Source: Hondaea fermentalgiana (Eukaryota; Sar; Bigyra; Thraustochytrida; Thraustochytriidae). From it: DNA of 64,000 nucleotides. Below are positions 46,643 to 56,376 of this stretch, piece by piece (within the stretch, counting starts at the first letter, position 1; every line of letters begins with the position of its first letter). The position numbers and the translations under genes were made by a program. The DNA is taken from assembly GCA_014084085.1 (NCBI GenBank), contig NPFB01000041.1, forward strand, positions 56,246 through 120,245, read 5' to 3'. The notes under the pieces were generated by a model. It was not told the origin of the DNA. It worked only from the letters and a program-made list of their open reading frames with translations, and did not search any database.

Positions 46643-47878
46643 ATGCCGCGCAACCACGAGCCGGTGGCGTACTATGACCACAGCAAGAGAAAGAAGAGGC
46701 ACGACCCCGAGGTGGGCAAGCTGACGCGCAACTACTGGGACCTGAGCTCCGACGAGGACGAGGACGCGCGCGAGGCCGACGAAGAAGACTCGGGCGCCAG
46801 CAGCCAAGCCGCCCCCGTGCGCCTGCAAAAGGAGGAGCGCTTTCGCCTCGGCGAGCGCTGCCGCGCCCTCTTCCACGACAACGACAGCTTTTACCCCGCA
46901 GAAATCATCGAAGTGCTCCCGCTCGACTTTTCAGGCTTCAAGTTCTCGTACACGGTGCAGTTTTTGAAGAACGGCACCGTCCAGCACGATACGCGCCAGG
47001 TCGACCTGCAAAGAGCCTTTTACGCCCGCAACAAGTCGCCCCTGCTCGCAGCCGGGGCCGCCTGTCGCGCCGTGAACCACGATACAGACGAATTCGCCAA
47101 CGCCTCTGTGGTGCGCGCGAGCCACGGCTCGCGCGGACTGTACACGGTCCGCTTTACCCAGACTGGCGACGAGCAGACCCATACCAAGCCCAGCGAGATC
47201 CAGCCCAACGAGCTGCTCCCCACACTGGACACCGAGGGCGACGATGACTTTGACGACGCCGAGGACTCTGCAGCGGCCAAACACGGAAAGGGAAAGCTCT
47301 CGCGACTGAATATCGGACGACGGCTGCGACACGGCAAGAGCAAGAACAGCGGGATCGAGACCATTTGGACGCGGGCGCGTCGGGGCGACGCCGACGCCGT
47401 CATGCGGTTCATCGCTCACGACCACGTAGACATTGACGAACCCGAGCCCTGCGGTAGTGGACCCGAAGGAAAGCGGACAGCCTTGTATTTTGCGGCCAAG
47501 CACGGTCACCTCAGTTTGGTCAAGCGCCTCCTGCAGGCCGGTGCCCAGGACCTCGACGGCTATGTGCTGCTCGACGCTGCGCCCGAGGTCAAAGACTTTC
47601 TCTCTGACTATGGATTCGGCAAGACCTCTCGCGACGCCAGGGTTCTTGTCCGCACGGGCACGGATCGGATATCTGGCGAGTCCACGCTCGAGGCCGTGCA
47701 CGTGCTTTCTCCCGAAGAAGCGAGTGGGAGTGTCACATCGAGCTCTCTTTCTAACAGCGACACTCGTCGCAGCAGTGGATCTCATAGAAGCAGCACTTCG
47801 TCGTTTTTGCGTCGGAGCATTCTCCGCGCGAAACGCTCGAGCCACCGTGGCCCACATGAGATCGATGGCCAGTTGTAA
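46643..47878 (+). CDS. Protein with two Tudor-like domains and an ankyrin-like segment
   Basis: A 411-residue protein. The N-terminus is charged (YYDHSKRKKRHDPEVGKL, then an acidic stretch DEDEDAREADEEDSG). Two consecutive segments of about 60 residues have Tudor-like form: GERCRALFHDNDSFYPAEIIEV ... YTVQFLKNGTVQ, then AACRAVNHDTDEFANASVV ... LYTVRFTQTGDEQ. An acidic/basic linker follows, then a short ankyrin-like pair (TIWTRARRGDADAVMRFI, RTALYFAAKHGHLSLVKRLLQAGA). The C-terminus is Ser/Arg-rich. Tudor domains often bind methylated lysine or arginine in chromatin or RNA factors; whether these keep an aromatic cage is unclear. The first ATG is used. No closer homologue is recognised. Confidence 0.7.
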   Translation: MPRNHEPVAYYDHSKRKKRHDPEVGKLTRNYWDLSSDEDEDAREADEEDSGASSQAAPVRLQKEERFRLGERCRALFHDNDSFYPAEIIEVLPLDFSGFKFSYTVQFLKNGTVQHDTRQVDLQRAFYARNKSPLLAAGAACRAVNHDTDEFANASVVRASHGSRGLYTVRFTQTGDEQTHTKPSEIQPNELLPTLDTEGDDDFDDAEDSAAAKHGKGKLSRLNIGRRLRHGKSKNSGIETIWTRARRGDADAVMRFIAHDHVDIDEPEPCGSGPEGKRTALYFAAKHGHLSLVKRLLQAGAQDLDGYVLLDAAPEVKDFLSDYGFGKTSRDARVLVRTGTDRISGESTLEAVHVLSPEEASGSVTSSSLSNSDTRRSSGSHRSSTSSFLRRSILRAKRSSHRGPHEIDGQL

Positions 47879-48912
47879 CACTTGTTTGGGTGGATCTACT
47901 TCTTTCTATTCCCTGAGCGGATGAGTCTGGACTTTGCCGTCTCTCTACATGATGCCGTGCAAACGTGAACTTATTCGCCTCCTATCATCATCATCATTTG
48001 TGATCATTACAGAACCAGCCCCTTCACGTAGATATACCACTTTTTTTTTTCAAATCCTTTGTTTCCTTTGCATTTGCGATTTTCTCTGTTGTTTTGTTAT
48101 CGTATAGGAAACAGTCTTCGCGGTAAGCCCGCGGCAGGGCAAAAGACGTCTTTGGCTACAGTAGGGGGCTTGGCATATCATCTGAACCCTCAAGCACGCT
48201 CAAGGAGAGGGCTCAGAAACGCTTCGAGCACACTGCTTTCAATTGTTGAAAAGAGTCCACGCATGAGATTTTCAATTTCGAATTTCTCCAATTCGCCTTT
48301 GCGCGCTGGAAGTTGAATGCAAGGAACCCCAGAAAAAGTAGAGGAAGAAGACACAGAGGAAGAACCCGACAATTTTGTAGGCGATGGCTATTATAGTAGT
48401 CGTGGCGTTATCCCAGCCCGCACCGCCTCGCGCGACGAAGCTGCTTTGTATAACACCATGTTCTTCTTTGCATCTTACGTTATACCGGCAGCGAAAAGCT
48501 GTAACTGGCTGCATGCACATTTTATGATCAAAGTTTTGCAAAACAACAAGAGCATACGAGAGCATCTGTATTTCCGAACTTGCCAAAGTTGTCAAAGTTG
48601 GTGGCAACAACTTGAGAATCAGTGACGACAAGACGCGACTCCCTTGTCATTATAAAAGCCTCTTTCAAGTCCAGGTATACATCGTTCCTTTTGTCCCTAC
48701 CAGACGCCCAGATTCAACAAATTCGTATCATGGATGATCGAAACAAAAACACGACGAGTCGCCGTCAGCTGTCCTTTCTGTTCGCCATCAACTTCAACTC
48801 GACAGATAAAAAAAACAAAAAAACAGAGAGTTGCAGACGCCAAGGACGCGCGCGCGCGCACGCCAGAGGCGCGCACGCACGTCGGGAGAAGAGAGGGTGT
48901 GAGCGTGGCGGG
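47879..48912. other. Intergenic (1.03 kb) between the Tudor-like gene and RBMX2
   Basis: Lower in GC than most of the window, with a T10 run near 48042 and AT-rich words. It holds the Tudor-like 3' end, the RBMX2 5' flank and a possible small minus-strand exon at 48190-48323. A CG/GCGC alternation (CGCGCGCGCGCAC) lies near 48847-48860, just upstream of RBMX2. Confidence 0.45.
48190..48323 (-). other. Possible terminal exon or gene fragment, unrecognised
   Basis: On the minus strand a strong pyrimidine tract ends in CAACTTCCAG (a good 3' splice-site shape), followed by an open frame ARKGELEKFEIENLMRGLF and on to FLSPLLERA with a TGA at 48190. Composition and codons look coding and helical, not like a GC shadow. 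There is no ATG in frame at the 5' end, so if real it needs an upstream exon, which I could not identify. It may also be a gene remnant. Confidence 0.25.
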
Positions 48913-49974
48913 ATGGCCGGAAACAGACGGGCCATCGAAGCCCTGAACGCTGAAGAGCTCCGACGCGGCATCGCCGGCAACCTGCGCGCTTCATGGCACG
49001 CAGACTATCGCGACACCTCGTGGGTCTTTCTGGGCGGCCTGGACAAGTCGCTGAGCGAGGGAGACGTTCTCTGCGTGTTCAGCCAGGTCGGAGAAGTGGA
49101 GGACCTGCATCTCGTCCGCGACGAAGACACGGGCGAAAGCAGAGGATTTGCCTTTCTCAAGTATGAGGATTGGCGCAGCACCGTGCTCGCCGTCGACAAT
49201 TTCAACAGCATCACCCTCCTGGGACGACAGATTCACGTTGACCACACGCGGTACGAGCGGCCCAAAAAGAAAAAGGATGAAGAAGCGAAGTTGAGTATTG
49301 AAGAGCGTGCTGCCTTGCAGAGACCCGGGCATGCATACATTGGCAAGGAAATCGAGGGAGCTCACAATCTTGACAACGGCGTCAACCCGTTCGCCCGGGT
49401 CGAGGAACAAACGACGACAACAGAAACAGAGACAGATACGCAGGCACATGATGGCAACTCGGGCGAGAGCAAGGAAAGGAAGAGGAGCAAGGATTCCGAC
49501 AAGAAGAAAAAGAAGAAAAAGAAGAAAAAGGACAGCAAGGAGAGCGGGTCGCGCGATCGAAGCTCCAGACGGAAGCGTCGGCGCGAGACGGGACATGATG
49601 CCGGTGGAGAAGAGGACGCAGAAGAAGATGTTGACCGGGCGAAACCTGACCGCTCTTATGCCGCCTCGGAACGAAGCTTGTCGCGTGAGCGACGGCAGCG
49701 GCACGCAAAGGAAAGCAAGAAGAAGAAAAGGAAAAAGGAGAGGTCCAAGGACGCAAAAGATAGGGACCGCAAGCGTGAAAAGTACAAACGGAGACGAACG
49801 GACGAAGCTGACCTTTCTTCTGCATCTGCGCAGCTGCCCGGCGCAACCTCGTCTTCAGGTTCAGGTGCTGTTGCGACGCCAGCGGCATCTGTTGCGGTGG
49901 CCGAAACAGCCCTCGAAAAGCGGAGAAGACTCGCAGCGCTTGCGAATCTCCCACCCACAGGATGGATGGGATGA
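48913..49974 (+). CDS. RBMX2: RBMX2 / Ist3 (Snu17)-type RRM splicing factor
   Basis: RBMX2 (yeast Ist3/Snu17, part of the RES complex with Bud13 and Pml1) acts in spliceosome activation on the pre-mRNA. The 353-residue protein has the family N-terminal helix (RRAIEALNAEELRRGIAGN) and WHADYRDTSWVFLGGLD, then one RRM at about 36-112: RNP2 VFLGGL (38-43) and RNP1 RGFAFLKY (77-84), with the family-typical DVLCVFSQVGEVEDLHLVRD and VLAVDNFNSITLLGRQIHVDH. The C-terminal half is charged, Lys/Arg/Asp/Ser-rich (RS/KE type), ending in LANLPPTGWMG. The frame is open upstream through GTG at 48622 and an ATG near 48730, but the ATG at 48913 puts the conserved helix at the N-terminus. Confidence 0.92.
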   Translation: MAGNRRAIEALNAEELRRGIAGNLRASWHADYRDTSWVFLGGLDKSLSEGDVLCVFSQVGEVEDLHLVRDEDTGESRGFAFLKYEDWRSTVLAVDNFNSITLLGRQIHVDHTRYERPKKKKDEEAKLSIEERAALQRPGHAYIGKEIEGAHNLDNGVNPFARVEEQTTTTETETDTQAHDGNSGESKERKRSKDSDKKKKKKKKKKDSKESGSRDRSSRRKRRRETGHDAGGEEDAEEDVDRAKPDRSYAASERSLSRERRQRHAKESKKKKRKKERSKDAKDRDRKREKYKRRRTDEADLSSASAQLPGATSSSGSGAVATPAASVAVAETALEKRRRLAALANLPPTGWMG

Positions 49975-50257
49975 TGCTTGCATCGTTAAAGCGGTCGCTG
50001 TGGGCTAGGCCAGTACAAAACAAGGAAACAACAACGCAAAACGCTTGTGTTTTGGAGGCGGAGCGTGCTCTGAGGTATAAAGCTGATTGAAATTAAAATT
50101 TGACAAGGAACGGAGAGATCGGAAGGAGGAATGAAAGAATCGCGAGCTGTGTTCAAACTACTAATCTATCTATGTATGTATATATGCATGCATGGTCTCT
50201 CTTCCGCGTGCTTCCTTTCGCTTTCTTCGAATTCTCAAAAAAGTGAAAAGAAAAGAA

Positions 50258-52438
50258 TTACGCAGAGGATGAAGCGTCAGAGACCGGCGAGGGAGAGCGC
50301 GAAGACTTGCCGTTGGCAATAGCCGCGACGCTTTCCTCGACCACAGCACGTGCCATTTCGGGGTCGGCATTGGGTCGAAGAATGCCGCGCTTCTTAAAGT
50401 ACTTTTGCGCGTGAGTGCGAACCTGGACCACTGTCCGCGTCTTGACCACGTTGGCAATGGCGGTCCAATGTTTGGTTCCGTACTTGGCAATACCCGAAAG
50501 GAAGCGTGCGTGCTCCTCATTCGTCCACCTTCCAGTGTTTTCCGTGCCGGGCACAGCCCCACTAATGGGCCGTCCATTGCTGTAGCTCTTGGGCACAGCA
50601 AAGGTGTTGTCCGACTTGGGTTCACTGGCATGGGACCCGAGGCTTTCCATGCTTTGGCTACGCTGCATCTGTGCCGAGAGGACGTGCGCGAGCGCTGAGG
50701 GGTTCGTAAAGAGCCCGTACGATGAGGCTTGGTTGTTGGATACTTGGTTTGCGGCCGAATAGCCGTGGACAGCCGCAGCAGATGCGTTGGTGGCCTGTGC
50801 GTCGCGCGTGGCTAGCGTGCGCTGCAGATCGGGGTCCGCAAGTTGTTGGAGAAGATGTTGTTTGAGCATAAACGCCGAGTTTCCCGAGTTGCCAAACGAA
50901 GGCGCAGCTTCCGCACTTGACGACCGCGATGGCTGCTGCAGCTGGTGGTGTTGGTGCCCTTGCCCTTGCTGCTGCTGCTGCGGCAGGAAACGCTGTTGCT
51001 CATGTTGTTGTTGATGCTGCTGTTGCTGGCTGGCCAAAAGGCGCACAAAGAGTGCTTGCGCTTCCGGCAAGGGCAGCGAGGAGTGGCTGCGCTCGAGAGA
51101 CGAAGTCGACGAGGAAGAAACAGAAGCGTAACCCGAAGGGGCCGAGGGCTGGGGCCTGCTGCTCGATTGATGTCCCTGTGTAAAGAGGGAGGAGAGCGGC
51201 GCCGGGGACTCGGGCGGGGACGCAGAAGGCGAGGGCGACTTTGAGGTGGCGTGAGAAGCGCTCGCTGACGGGCGACGCGCGTTGAGGGGTCGCGTCATGG
51301 TTTCGGCGTTGCCGTGATGCAGATTTTGAGACTGAGACTGGGTCTCGTTCTGGTTCTGGTTCTTGTTTTGGCTCTGGTGCTGAAACTGCGACACGAGACG
51401 CGCAGTCTCCTGCATGAGTGCAGCGTTCATTTGCTGGTTGAGCTCGAGCTTGCGCATGAGGTTCTCCTGGTCAGCCTTGAAGCGTTGTAACAGCTTCATC
51501 TGTTCTGCACCATCTTCGCCCTTGGCGCCGGCTTCGAGACTGAGCGCGTTGACGGCCTGGAGACGATGCTGCTGCTGTTGCTGTTGCTGCTGCTGCTGCT
51601 GTTGCTGTTGGATGAGCATGGCGAGGACGTTGCTGGGGTCTTCGTCGGCAGCAGCAGCGGCGAGGCGTTGTTGGCGCTGGTTTTCCTGGTTCTGCTGCTG
51701 CTGCGGCTGCTGCTGAAGCGGCTGCCGGTTCGTGTGCAGGTTCTGTTGGCTGAGCAGACGTTGGAGAAGGTTGAGGCGATCGTCGTGGGGAAGTTGCGAG
51801 ACCTGCTGGGCGCCAAACTTGTTGGAGACGAGTTCAAAGGCAGAGGAGAGTGCGGGACTGGCAGCGCGCTCCTCAGCCTCTGCGTTGGCCTTGATCTCGC
51901 GTTCAAGCGCGCGCCAGCGGGCCTCGACTTCGTGTGCGGCACGCCAGGGAAAGGCGGTGGAGGAGATGATCTCGATGGCGGAACCGGGAAGGCTCATTTG
52001 GTGCTTGAGGCGCTCGTCCTCCTGCTCGCTCCAGGGTGCGTCTTTGAAGCGGCGCTTGAGGTCAAAGGCGCGGGCCCTGTACTCTTGCGGCGAGTGTTCG
52101 TGTCCGAGCTGGCGCGCCACTGCGTCGAAGTCGGTGGTCTCGAGGTCGCGTCCGCGCACGGCCCAGCCGAGCGCGAGGTCCTGCACGAGCGTCCACTTCG
52201 CCGCTGCGTGCGGGTCGCGTTCGCTTTCGCCGCTCCTGCGTCTGCGCAGCGGCTGCTGGTCGGCGTGCGCGTCATCGCGCTCGTGCTCATGCTGGTTCCA
52301 CGCCGCCATGCGTTGCTGCTCGTGGTGCGGCTGCTGCTGCTGCTCCCGCTGCTGATGCGGCTGCTGCTGCTGCTGCTGCTGGCGCGGCCGCTTGACGCCG
52401 ATGCGGCGCGCGAGGCCCGCGGGCGCCACCGCGTCCAT
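50258..52438 (-). CDS. SHAQKYF-class MYB-related transcription factor
   Basis: A 726-residue putative DNA-binding protein. Near the C-terminus (about 630-685) is a single MYB repeat of the SHAQKYF class: GRWTNEEHARFLSGIAKYG, HWTAIANVVKTRTVVQVRTH, THAQKYF (from residue 675) and KKRG. An N-terminal helical region (about 65-175; KWTLVQDLALGWAVRGRDLE, then WSEQEDERLKHQMSLPG and FPWRAAHEVEARWRALE) looks like one or two degenerate MYB/SANT-like units. The middle is Gln/Ser/Asn-rich with several CAG/CAA tracts. SHAQKYF MYBs in plants and amoebae regulate clock and developmental genes; the targets here are unknown. The open frame begins at a GTG; the ATG at 52438 is the first in frame. Confidence 0.85.
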   Translation of the reverse strand: MDAVAPAGLARRIGVKRPRQQQQQQQPHQQREQQQQPHHEQQRMAAWNQHEHERDDAHADQQPLRRRRSGESERDPHAAAKWTLVQDLALGWAVRGRDLETTDFDAVARQLGHEHSPQEYRARAFDLKRRFKDAPWSEQEDERLKHQMSLPGSAIEIISSTAFPWRAAHEVEARWRALEREIKANAEAEERAASPALSSAFELVSNKFGAQQVSQLPHDDRLNLLQRLLSQQNLHTNRQPLQQQPQQQQNQENQRQQRLAAAAADEDPSNVLAMLIQQQQQQQQQQQQQQHRLQAVNALSLEAGAKGEDGAEQMKLLQRFKADQENLMRKLELNQQMNAALMQETARLVSQFQHQSQNKNQNQNETQSQSQNLHHGNAETMTRPLNARRPSASASHATSKSPSPSASPPESPAPLSSLFTQGHQSSSRPQPSAPSGYASVSSSSTSSLERSHSSLPLPEAQALFVRLLASQQQQHQQQHEQQRFLPQQQQQGQGHQHHQLQQPSRSSSAEAAPSFGNSGNSAFMLKQHLLQQLADPDLQRTLATRDAQATNASAAAVHGYSAANQVSNNQASSYGLFTNPSALAHVLSAQMQRSQSMESLGSHASEPKSDNTFAVPKSYSNGRPISGAVPGTENTGRWTNEEHARFLSGIAKYGTKHWTAIANVVKTRTVVQVRTHAQKYFKKRGILRPNADPEMARAVVEESVAAIANGKSSRSPSPVSDASSSA
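51569..51611. repeat. CTG/TTG repeat coding polyglutamine in the MYB factor
   Basis: About 14 mixed CAG/CAA codons on the minus strand, one of several Gln tracts in this gene. Confidence 0.8.
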
Positions 52439-53283
52439 GGTCGCGAGCGTCGTCGTGGTGCCTGCTTGTTGGCGTGCGCGCGGCACGCCCCTTCCTCCGC
52501 TCCTGCTGCCTGCCTGCCTGCCGGTCTGTCTGTCTGTCTGACTGCGCGCCGCGCTCTCACGCCGCGCCGTCAGTCCTCCCCGCGCTCGCTCCCGCTCCTG
52601 CGCTCGCGCTCGCGCTCTCGCCCGCGGCCTCGGCCTCGGTCGCGGCGCCCTCGCGGGTCTCGCGCGGCGGATGGAGTTTTGCGGATGGACGCCGCGCTCG
52701 GCGTCGGCGGAAGGAGGCGCGTCGACGGGGCGGCCGCGAGGAGAGAGAGAGAAAGGAGGAAAGCAGGCGGAGGAGGAGCCCTTCTTTCCCTGCTTCTTCC
52801 CTGCCTGCTTCTTCGCCCGCCTCCTGCCGCAGTCAGGCGGCTAGGGCACGTTGGCGCAGGCCTTGTTTCCTTTTGTTCCCCGTCCTGACGCCTCCGCGCG
52901 GCTTTTGTCTCTCGCGCTCTGACGAGCCTCGGGACCGAGGGCGAGCGAACGCGAGGCAGAGCCGCCTGCCGCCGCTCGCTCTCTCCCGCGCGCTCGGGGC
53001 CGACGGGCCGCGGAGGGTGAGCAGGCCGGCAGCGAGCGCGGCAGCGAGCAAGCAGCAGCTGCAGCGAGCGCGGCAAGCTGCGGCTGCGGCTGCGCGGTCT
53101 TCTTCCCTCGCGGCGCGCCCGGGATTCGCGAGAGGCGAAGCGGGGAAGAAAGGGCGAAGGCGGGAAGAAGGAAAGCCAGGGAGGAAGGAAGGAAGGAAGG
53201 AAGGCAGGGAAAGGACGCAGCCGCGTCGACGCGCCGCGCTGAGCCGAGCCGCGCTGAGCCGCGCTCGCAGTCGCTGGACGGCC

Positions 53284-53345
53284 GCGAGTTGAGGCGGCGC
53301 GAGTTGAGGCGGCGCGAGGCGAGGCGAGGCGAGGCGAGGCGAGGC
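53284..53345. repeat. GAGGC-based tandem repeat
   Basis: First a 15-bp unit (GCGAGTTGAGGCGGC type, about 2.5 copies), then four GAGGC units at 53326-53345. It lies in the CpG-rich zone upstream of the MYB factor. Confidence 0.8.
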
Positions 53346-53857
53346 GAAGACGGAGGCGAGCGAGGGCTGGCCGCGGCTCCGCGGTGCGGTGCTCTGCGCT
53401 GCGCTGCGCTGCTGTGCACTGCTCTGCGCCGCTGCGCTACGGCTGCGAGGAGAGGAGGAGGAGGGACGAATGGACGGATGGACCCGGAAGGCGCGCGGGG
53501 GATGCACGCGCCGGCGTGTGCGGGCGCGCGTCAGGCCGGGCTGCGTGTAGGTGCGGCACGGCTGCGCGGAGAGGGCGGAGGCCGATCGATGTGCGCAGCG
53601 GATGTGTATGTGCAGGTCAGGTGTATGCAGGATGTTTGCGCAGCAGCTGCAGGTCGCGCGCGAGGATCCCCGTGGCCGGCTTTACGAGCGTTGGCTGGCG
53701 GATGGCTGGCGGATGGAGGCTGCCTGTCTGGGTGGGTGCCTGGCGGCTGGAGCACCTGGAGTTGAATGTACAAAGGATGAAGGTCCGGGGAGAGAGAGAG
53801 CGAGCGAATGGACCGCGATCAGTGGAATGCCAGGACTCGCTGGAACCGGATAAACTG

Positions 53858-53896
53858 GAGTGGAGTGGAATGGATGGGATGGATGGGATGGGATGA
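53858..53896. repeat. GGAGT / GGAAT / GGATG repeat
   Basis: A run of GGAGT, GGAAT and GGATGG(G) units on the plus strand, G-rich and able in principle to form G-quadruplex-like structure. Confidence 0.7.
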
Positions 53897-54516
53897 CTCA
53901 CCCCTGCGCAGCTGCGGAGCGATGACGTCGCGCACAACGCGCGCCCTCCCCAGTGCTGAACTGCGCGCCTCTGCCTCTGCCTCTGCCTCTGCAGCGGCCG
54001 GCCGCGGCGAGGCGCCGGTGCGGCTTGGCTGCGCGCGGCAGCGAGGTCCGCGAGCTCTGCACGGCCGCAGCGCGGGACGGGGCGGGGCGAGGCAAGGCGA
54101 GGCGGGGCGCGCTGCGCAGGCGCGTGCGAGACCTTCGTTCCTTCGCTCGCGCAGACCAGGGCCTGATCCGGGATACTCCTTGGCCGCGGGCGGTGCACAC
54201 TTTCTCGCGTCTTTCCTCCCGCAGCGGGGCCAGGTGCGGGCAGATGCAGATGCCGCGTAAGGCGCGCAAGCAGGCGTGCGGGACGCGGCGGGGGCTCGCT
54301 GCGGGGCCAGACTGCAGTCGATACCTCTCGCAGCCGTGATGACGCGCAGAAACGAATCCAGCTCACTCCGGCGCCGGGTCAGGCGCCTGCAAGACAAGAC
54401 AAGACAGGCAAGGCGAGACCAGGCCAAGCCAAGTCAGACCAAGCAACGCGCGTCTCCTGCTCAGTCTCGCGCTTGATTGCCGCGGAAGGTCACAGCCGTG
54501 ATTCGCACGACGCGCG

Positions 54517-54570
54517 TCGGTCGGTCGGCCGGCCGGCCGTTCGGTCGGTCGGTCGGTCGGGCGGGCGGGC
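54517..54570. repeat. (GGTC)n / (GGCC)n / (GGGC)n tetranucleotide tract
   Basis: A GGTC run, a GGCC patch, again GGTC, then GGGC units, in the gene-poor region. Confidence 0.85.
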
Positions 54571-54636
54571 ACGCGTCCCGAGTCGTGTCGGGCCCGATGG
54601 ATCCTTGCTGACCTGCGGCTGCGCACCGAGCTCTCA

Positions 54637-54660
54637 GCTGCTGCTGCTGCTGCTGCTACT
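54637..54660. repeat. (CTG)n microsatellite, noncoding
   Basis: Seven CTG units, not in a supported gene. A related run is at about 55108-55140. Confidence 0.8.
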
Positions 54661-54758
54661 GCTCCTGCTTTCCTCTTTCTATCTGTGTGTACGTAGGTTA
54701 GATATGTCTCGTCAGTCGATGTGTCTATTCCTGCGTGTCTATCCGAGTGTCCGTCCGT

Positions 54759-54781
54759 CTCTCTCTCTCTCTCTCTCTCTC
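54759..54781. repeat. (TC)n dinucleotide repeat
   Basis: Eleven TC units in the gene-poor region. Confidence 0.9.
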
Positions 54782-56352
54782 GCCCTTGCGCTTCTCCGAC
54801 TGTGACTCGCCGCCGTGACAGCCGCCCGCGCCGCTGACTATGATCACGCACGCGCCGCCTGTGAGTGGGGCTGGCCGAAGCAGCGGCAGCGCGCCGCCGA
54901 GAGGCCGAACCCACCAAGCGTCTCCCGGCGCGTCACCGCTGGCACCAGGATACGGCCGCGCGTGACACAGAAGGAAGCACGCGGGTCAGGGACTGCTGGG
55001 TCGGGACGGCGCTTTGTTCGCCACGTCCAAGTACGCCACACCACTCCCTTGCACACCCTTGCGCACCCTTGCTTCTGCCGAGTACACACCGCCTCTTGCG
55101 CGCCCTTGCTGCTGCTGCTGCTTTGCTGCTGCTGCGGCTGCGCCGCACCCTTGCTGCAAACGCTGCCTGCCTCTACTGCTGTGCACTTGTTGCTAGCGCT
55201 GACCTACCTGACTAGATTGGCGGCAAGACGCGGACGAGCTTGCTTGGTCGTGTCACGATGCTCCGCGAGGATGTTTCGGGTTTGCTTCTTCGGTGGCGCA
55301 TGCTTGCTCAAAGCAGCGCTGCGACAGCCGTTCGGATCGCGACAGCAAGCATCTTCCTCTTTCCTGGGTCGTGCCAGCGAGAAATTGGCTCGAGCATTGA
55401 GCAAAACGAATGCAAAAAAAAAAAAACCGCTAGCCATAAGTGTTTCCAACGCAAGCTGTAAAAAGACCCCTCTCTGAACCAACCCAAATAGAGCCCGTGG
55501 CATGCGCATGGGCGCGCTCACCTTCCGCCGACCCAGGGCAGCTCCTGCACATGTAAAGACTCCTGCGTCGCGAGCCGTTCCTTCGCCGTCTCGGGTGTTC
55601 TGAGCGCGCCAACACCCGTGCTCTGTCGTTTTCAAATAGTTCTTACTTTCCTCTCAACCATGCGCGCCCACCATTAAAAAAAAAAAAATTCCTTCTTCTT
55701 TTTTTCGTCAGACCGACGTAAGTAGAAGGGCCACCCCGCCAGGCACCCACCTCTTCACGTATTGTACGTAAATTGTTGCGACTAATTTAGGGGAGGGGAG
55801 GGCAGGTTTTCTGTGGCTGAGGCAAAGACATAGACTTTTAGGGCGCCAGCTTCATGGTCTCGCGCCTCACTCGCAAAACCCAACGAGCAAAACGAAGCGC
55901 GCTCAGATGCGATCGTTAAAAGAGAGCGCGGCATCGTCCGGGCGTCCAACCAGCTGTTTGTTGTTTCCTTGCAAGAGAGAGCCGGAGAGCTCCTGCTTTC
56001 TGCGGCCGCAGAATGGCCGCAGAACGTCCGCAGAAGGTGAGAAGGGGGGGGGGGGGCGAGGCTGCAGGCGCGAGCTCTCGATCGCCAACCCTTTCAAAAG
56101 CATGCCTGCCCACCTGGCCGGCCCCTCTCAAACACGGTCTCATTGTTGACCACTCACCGTCAGTGAATCGAACGAGCAAAAGGCGCTGTGCTGCTTCCGT
56201 TTGTCCCGAATCTGTCGAAGGCTACCTTCCGCTTCGTGCGCCGGCCTCTCGAAGATGCTTGTTTCGCTCGCGACTCCGACGGCGAGCTGGGGAGCTGGCT
56301 ACCACGCTCGCTCGAACCGGCGCGAGCAACCGAGTATGCAAAAGCGAGCCTT

Positions 56353-56376
56353 TGCCTTGCCTTGCCTTGCCTTGCC
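56353..56376. repeat. (CTTGC)n pentanucleotide repeat
   Basis: About five CTTGC units in a row, not in a supported gene. Confidence 0.85.

Noticed and set aside
48272..48631. 119-codon minus-strand frame with a membrane-like segment
   Set aside because: It begins at a TTG, the hydrophobic stretch is the pyrimidine tract read in another frame, and no family is seen.
52474..54427. Many overlapping long frames in the CpG-rich zone
   Set aside because: Caused by lack of A/T-rich stop codons in high-GC simple repeats; translations are Arg/Ala/Ser/Gly repeats.
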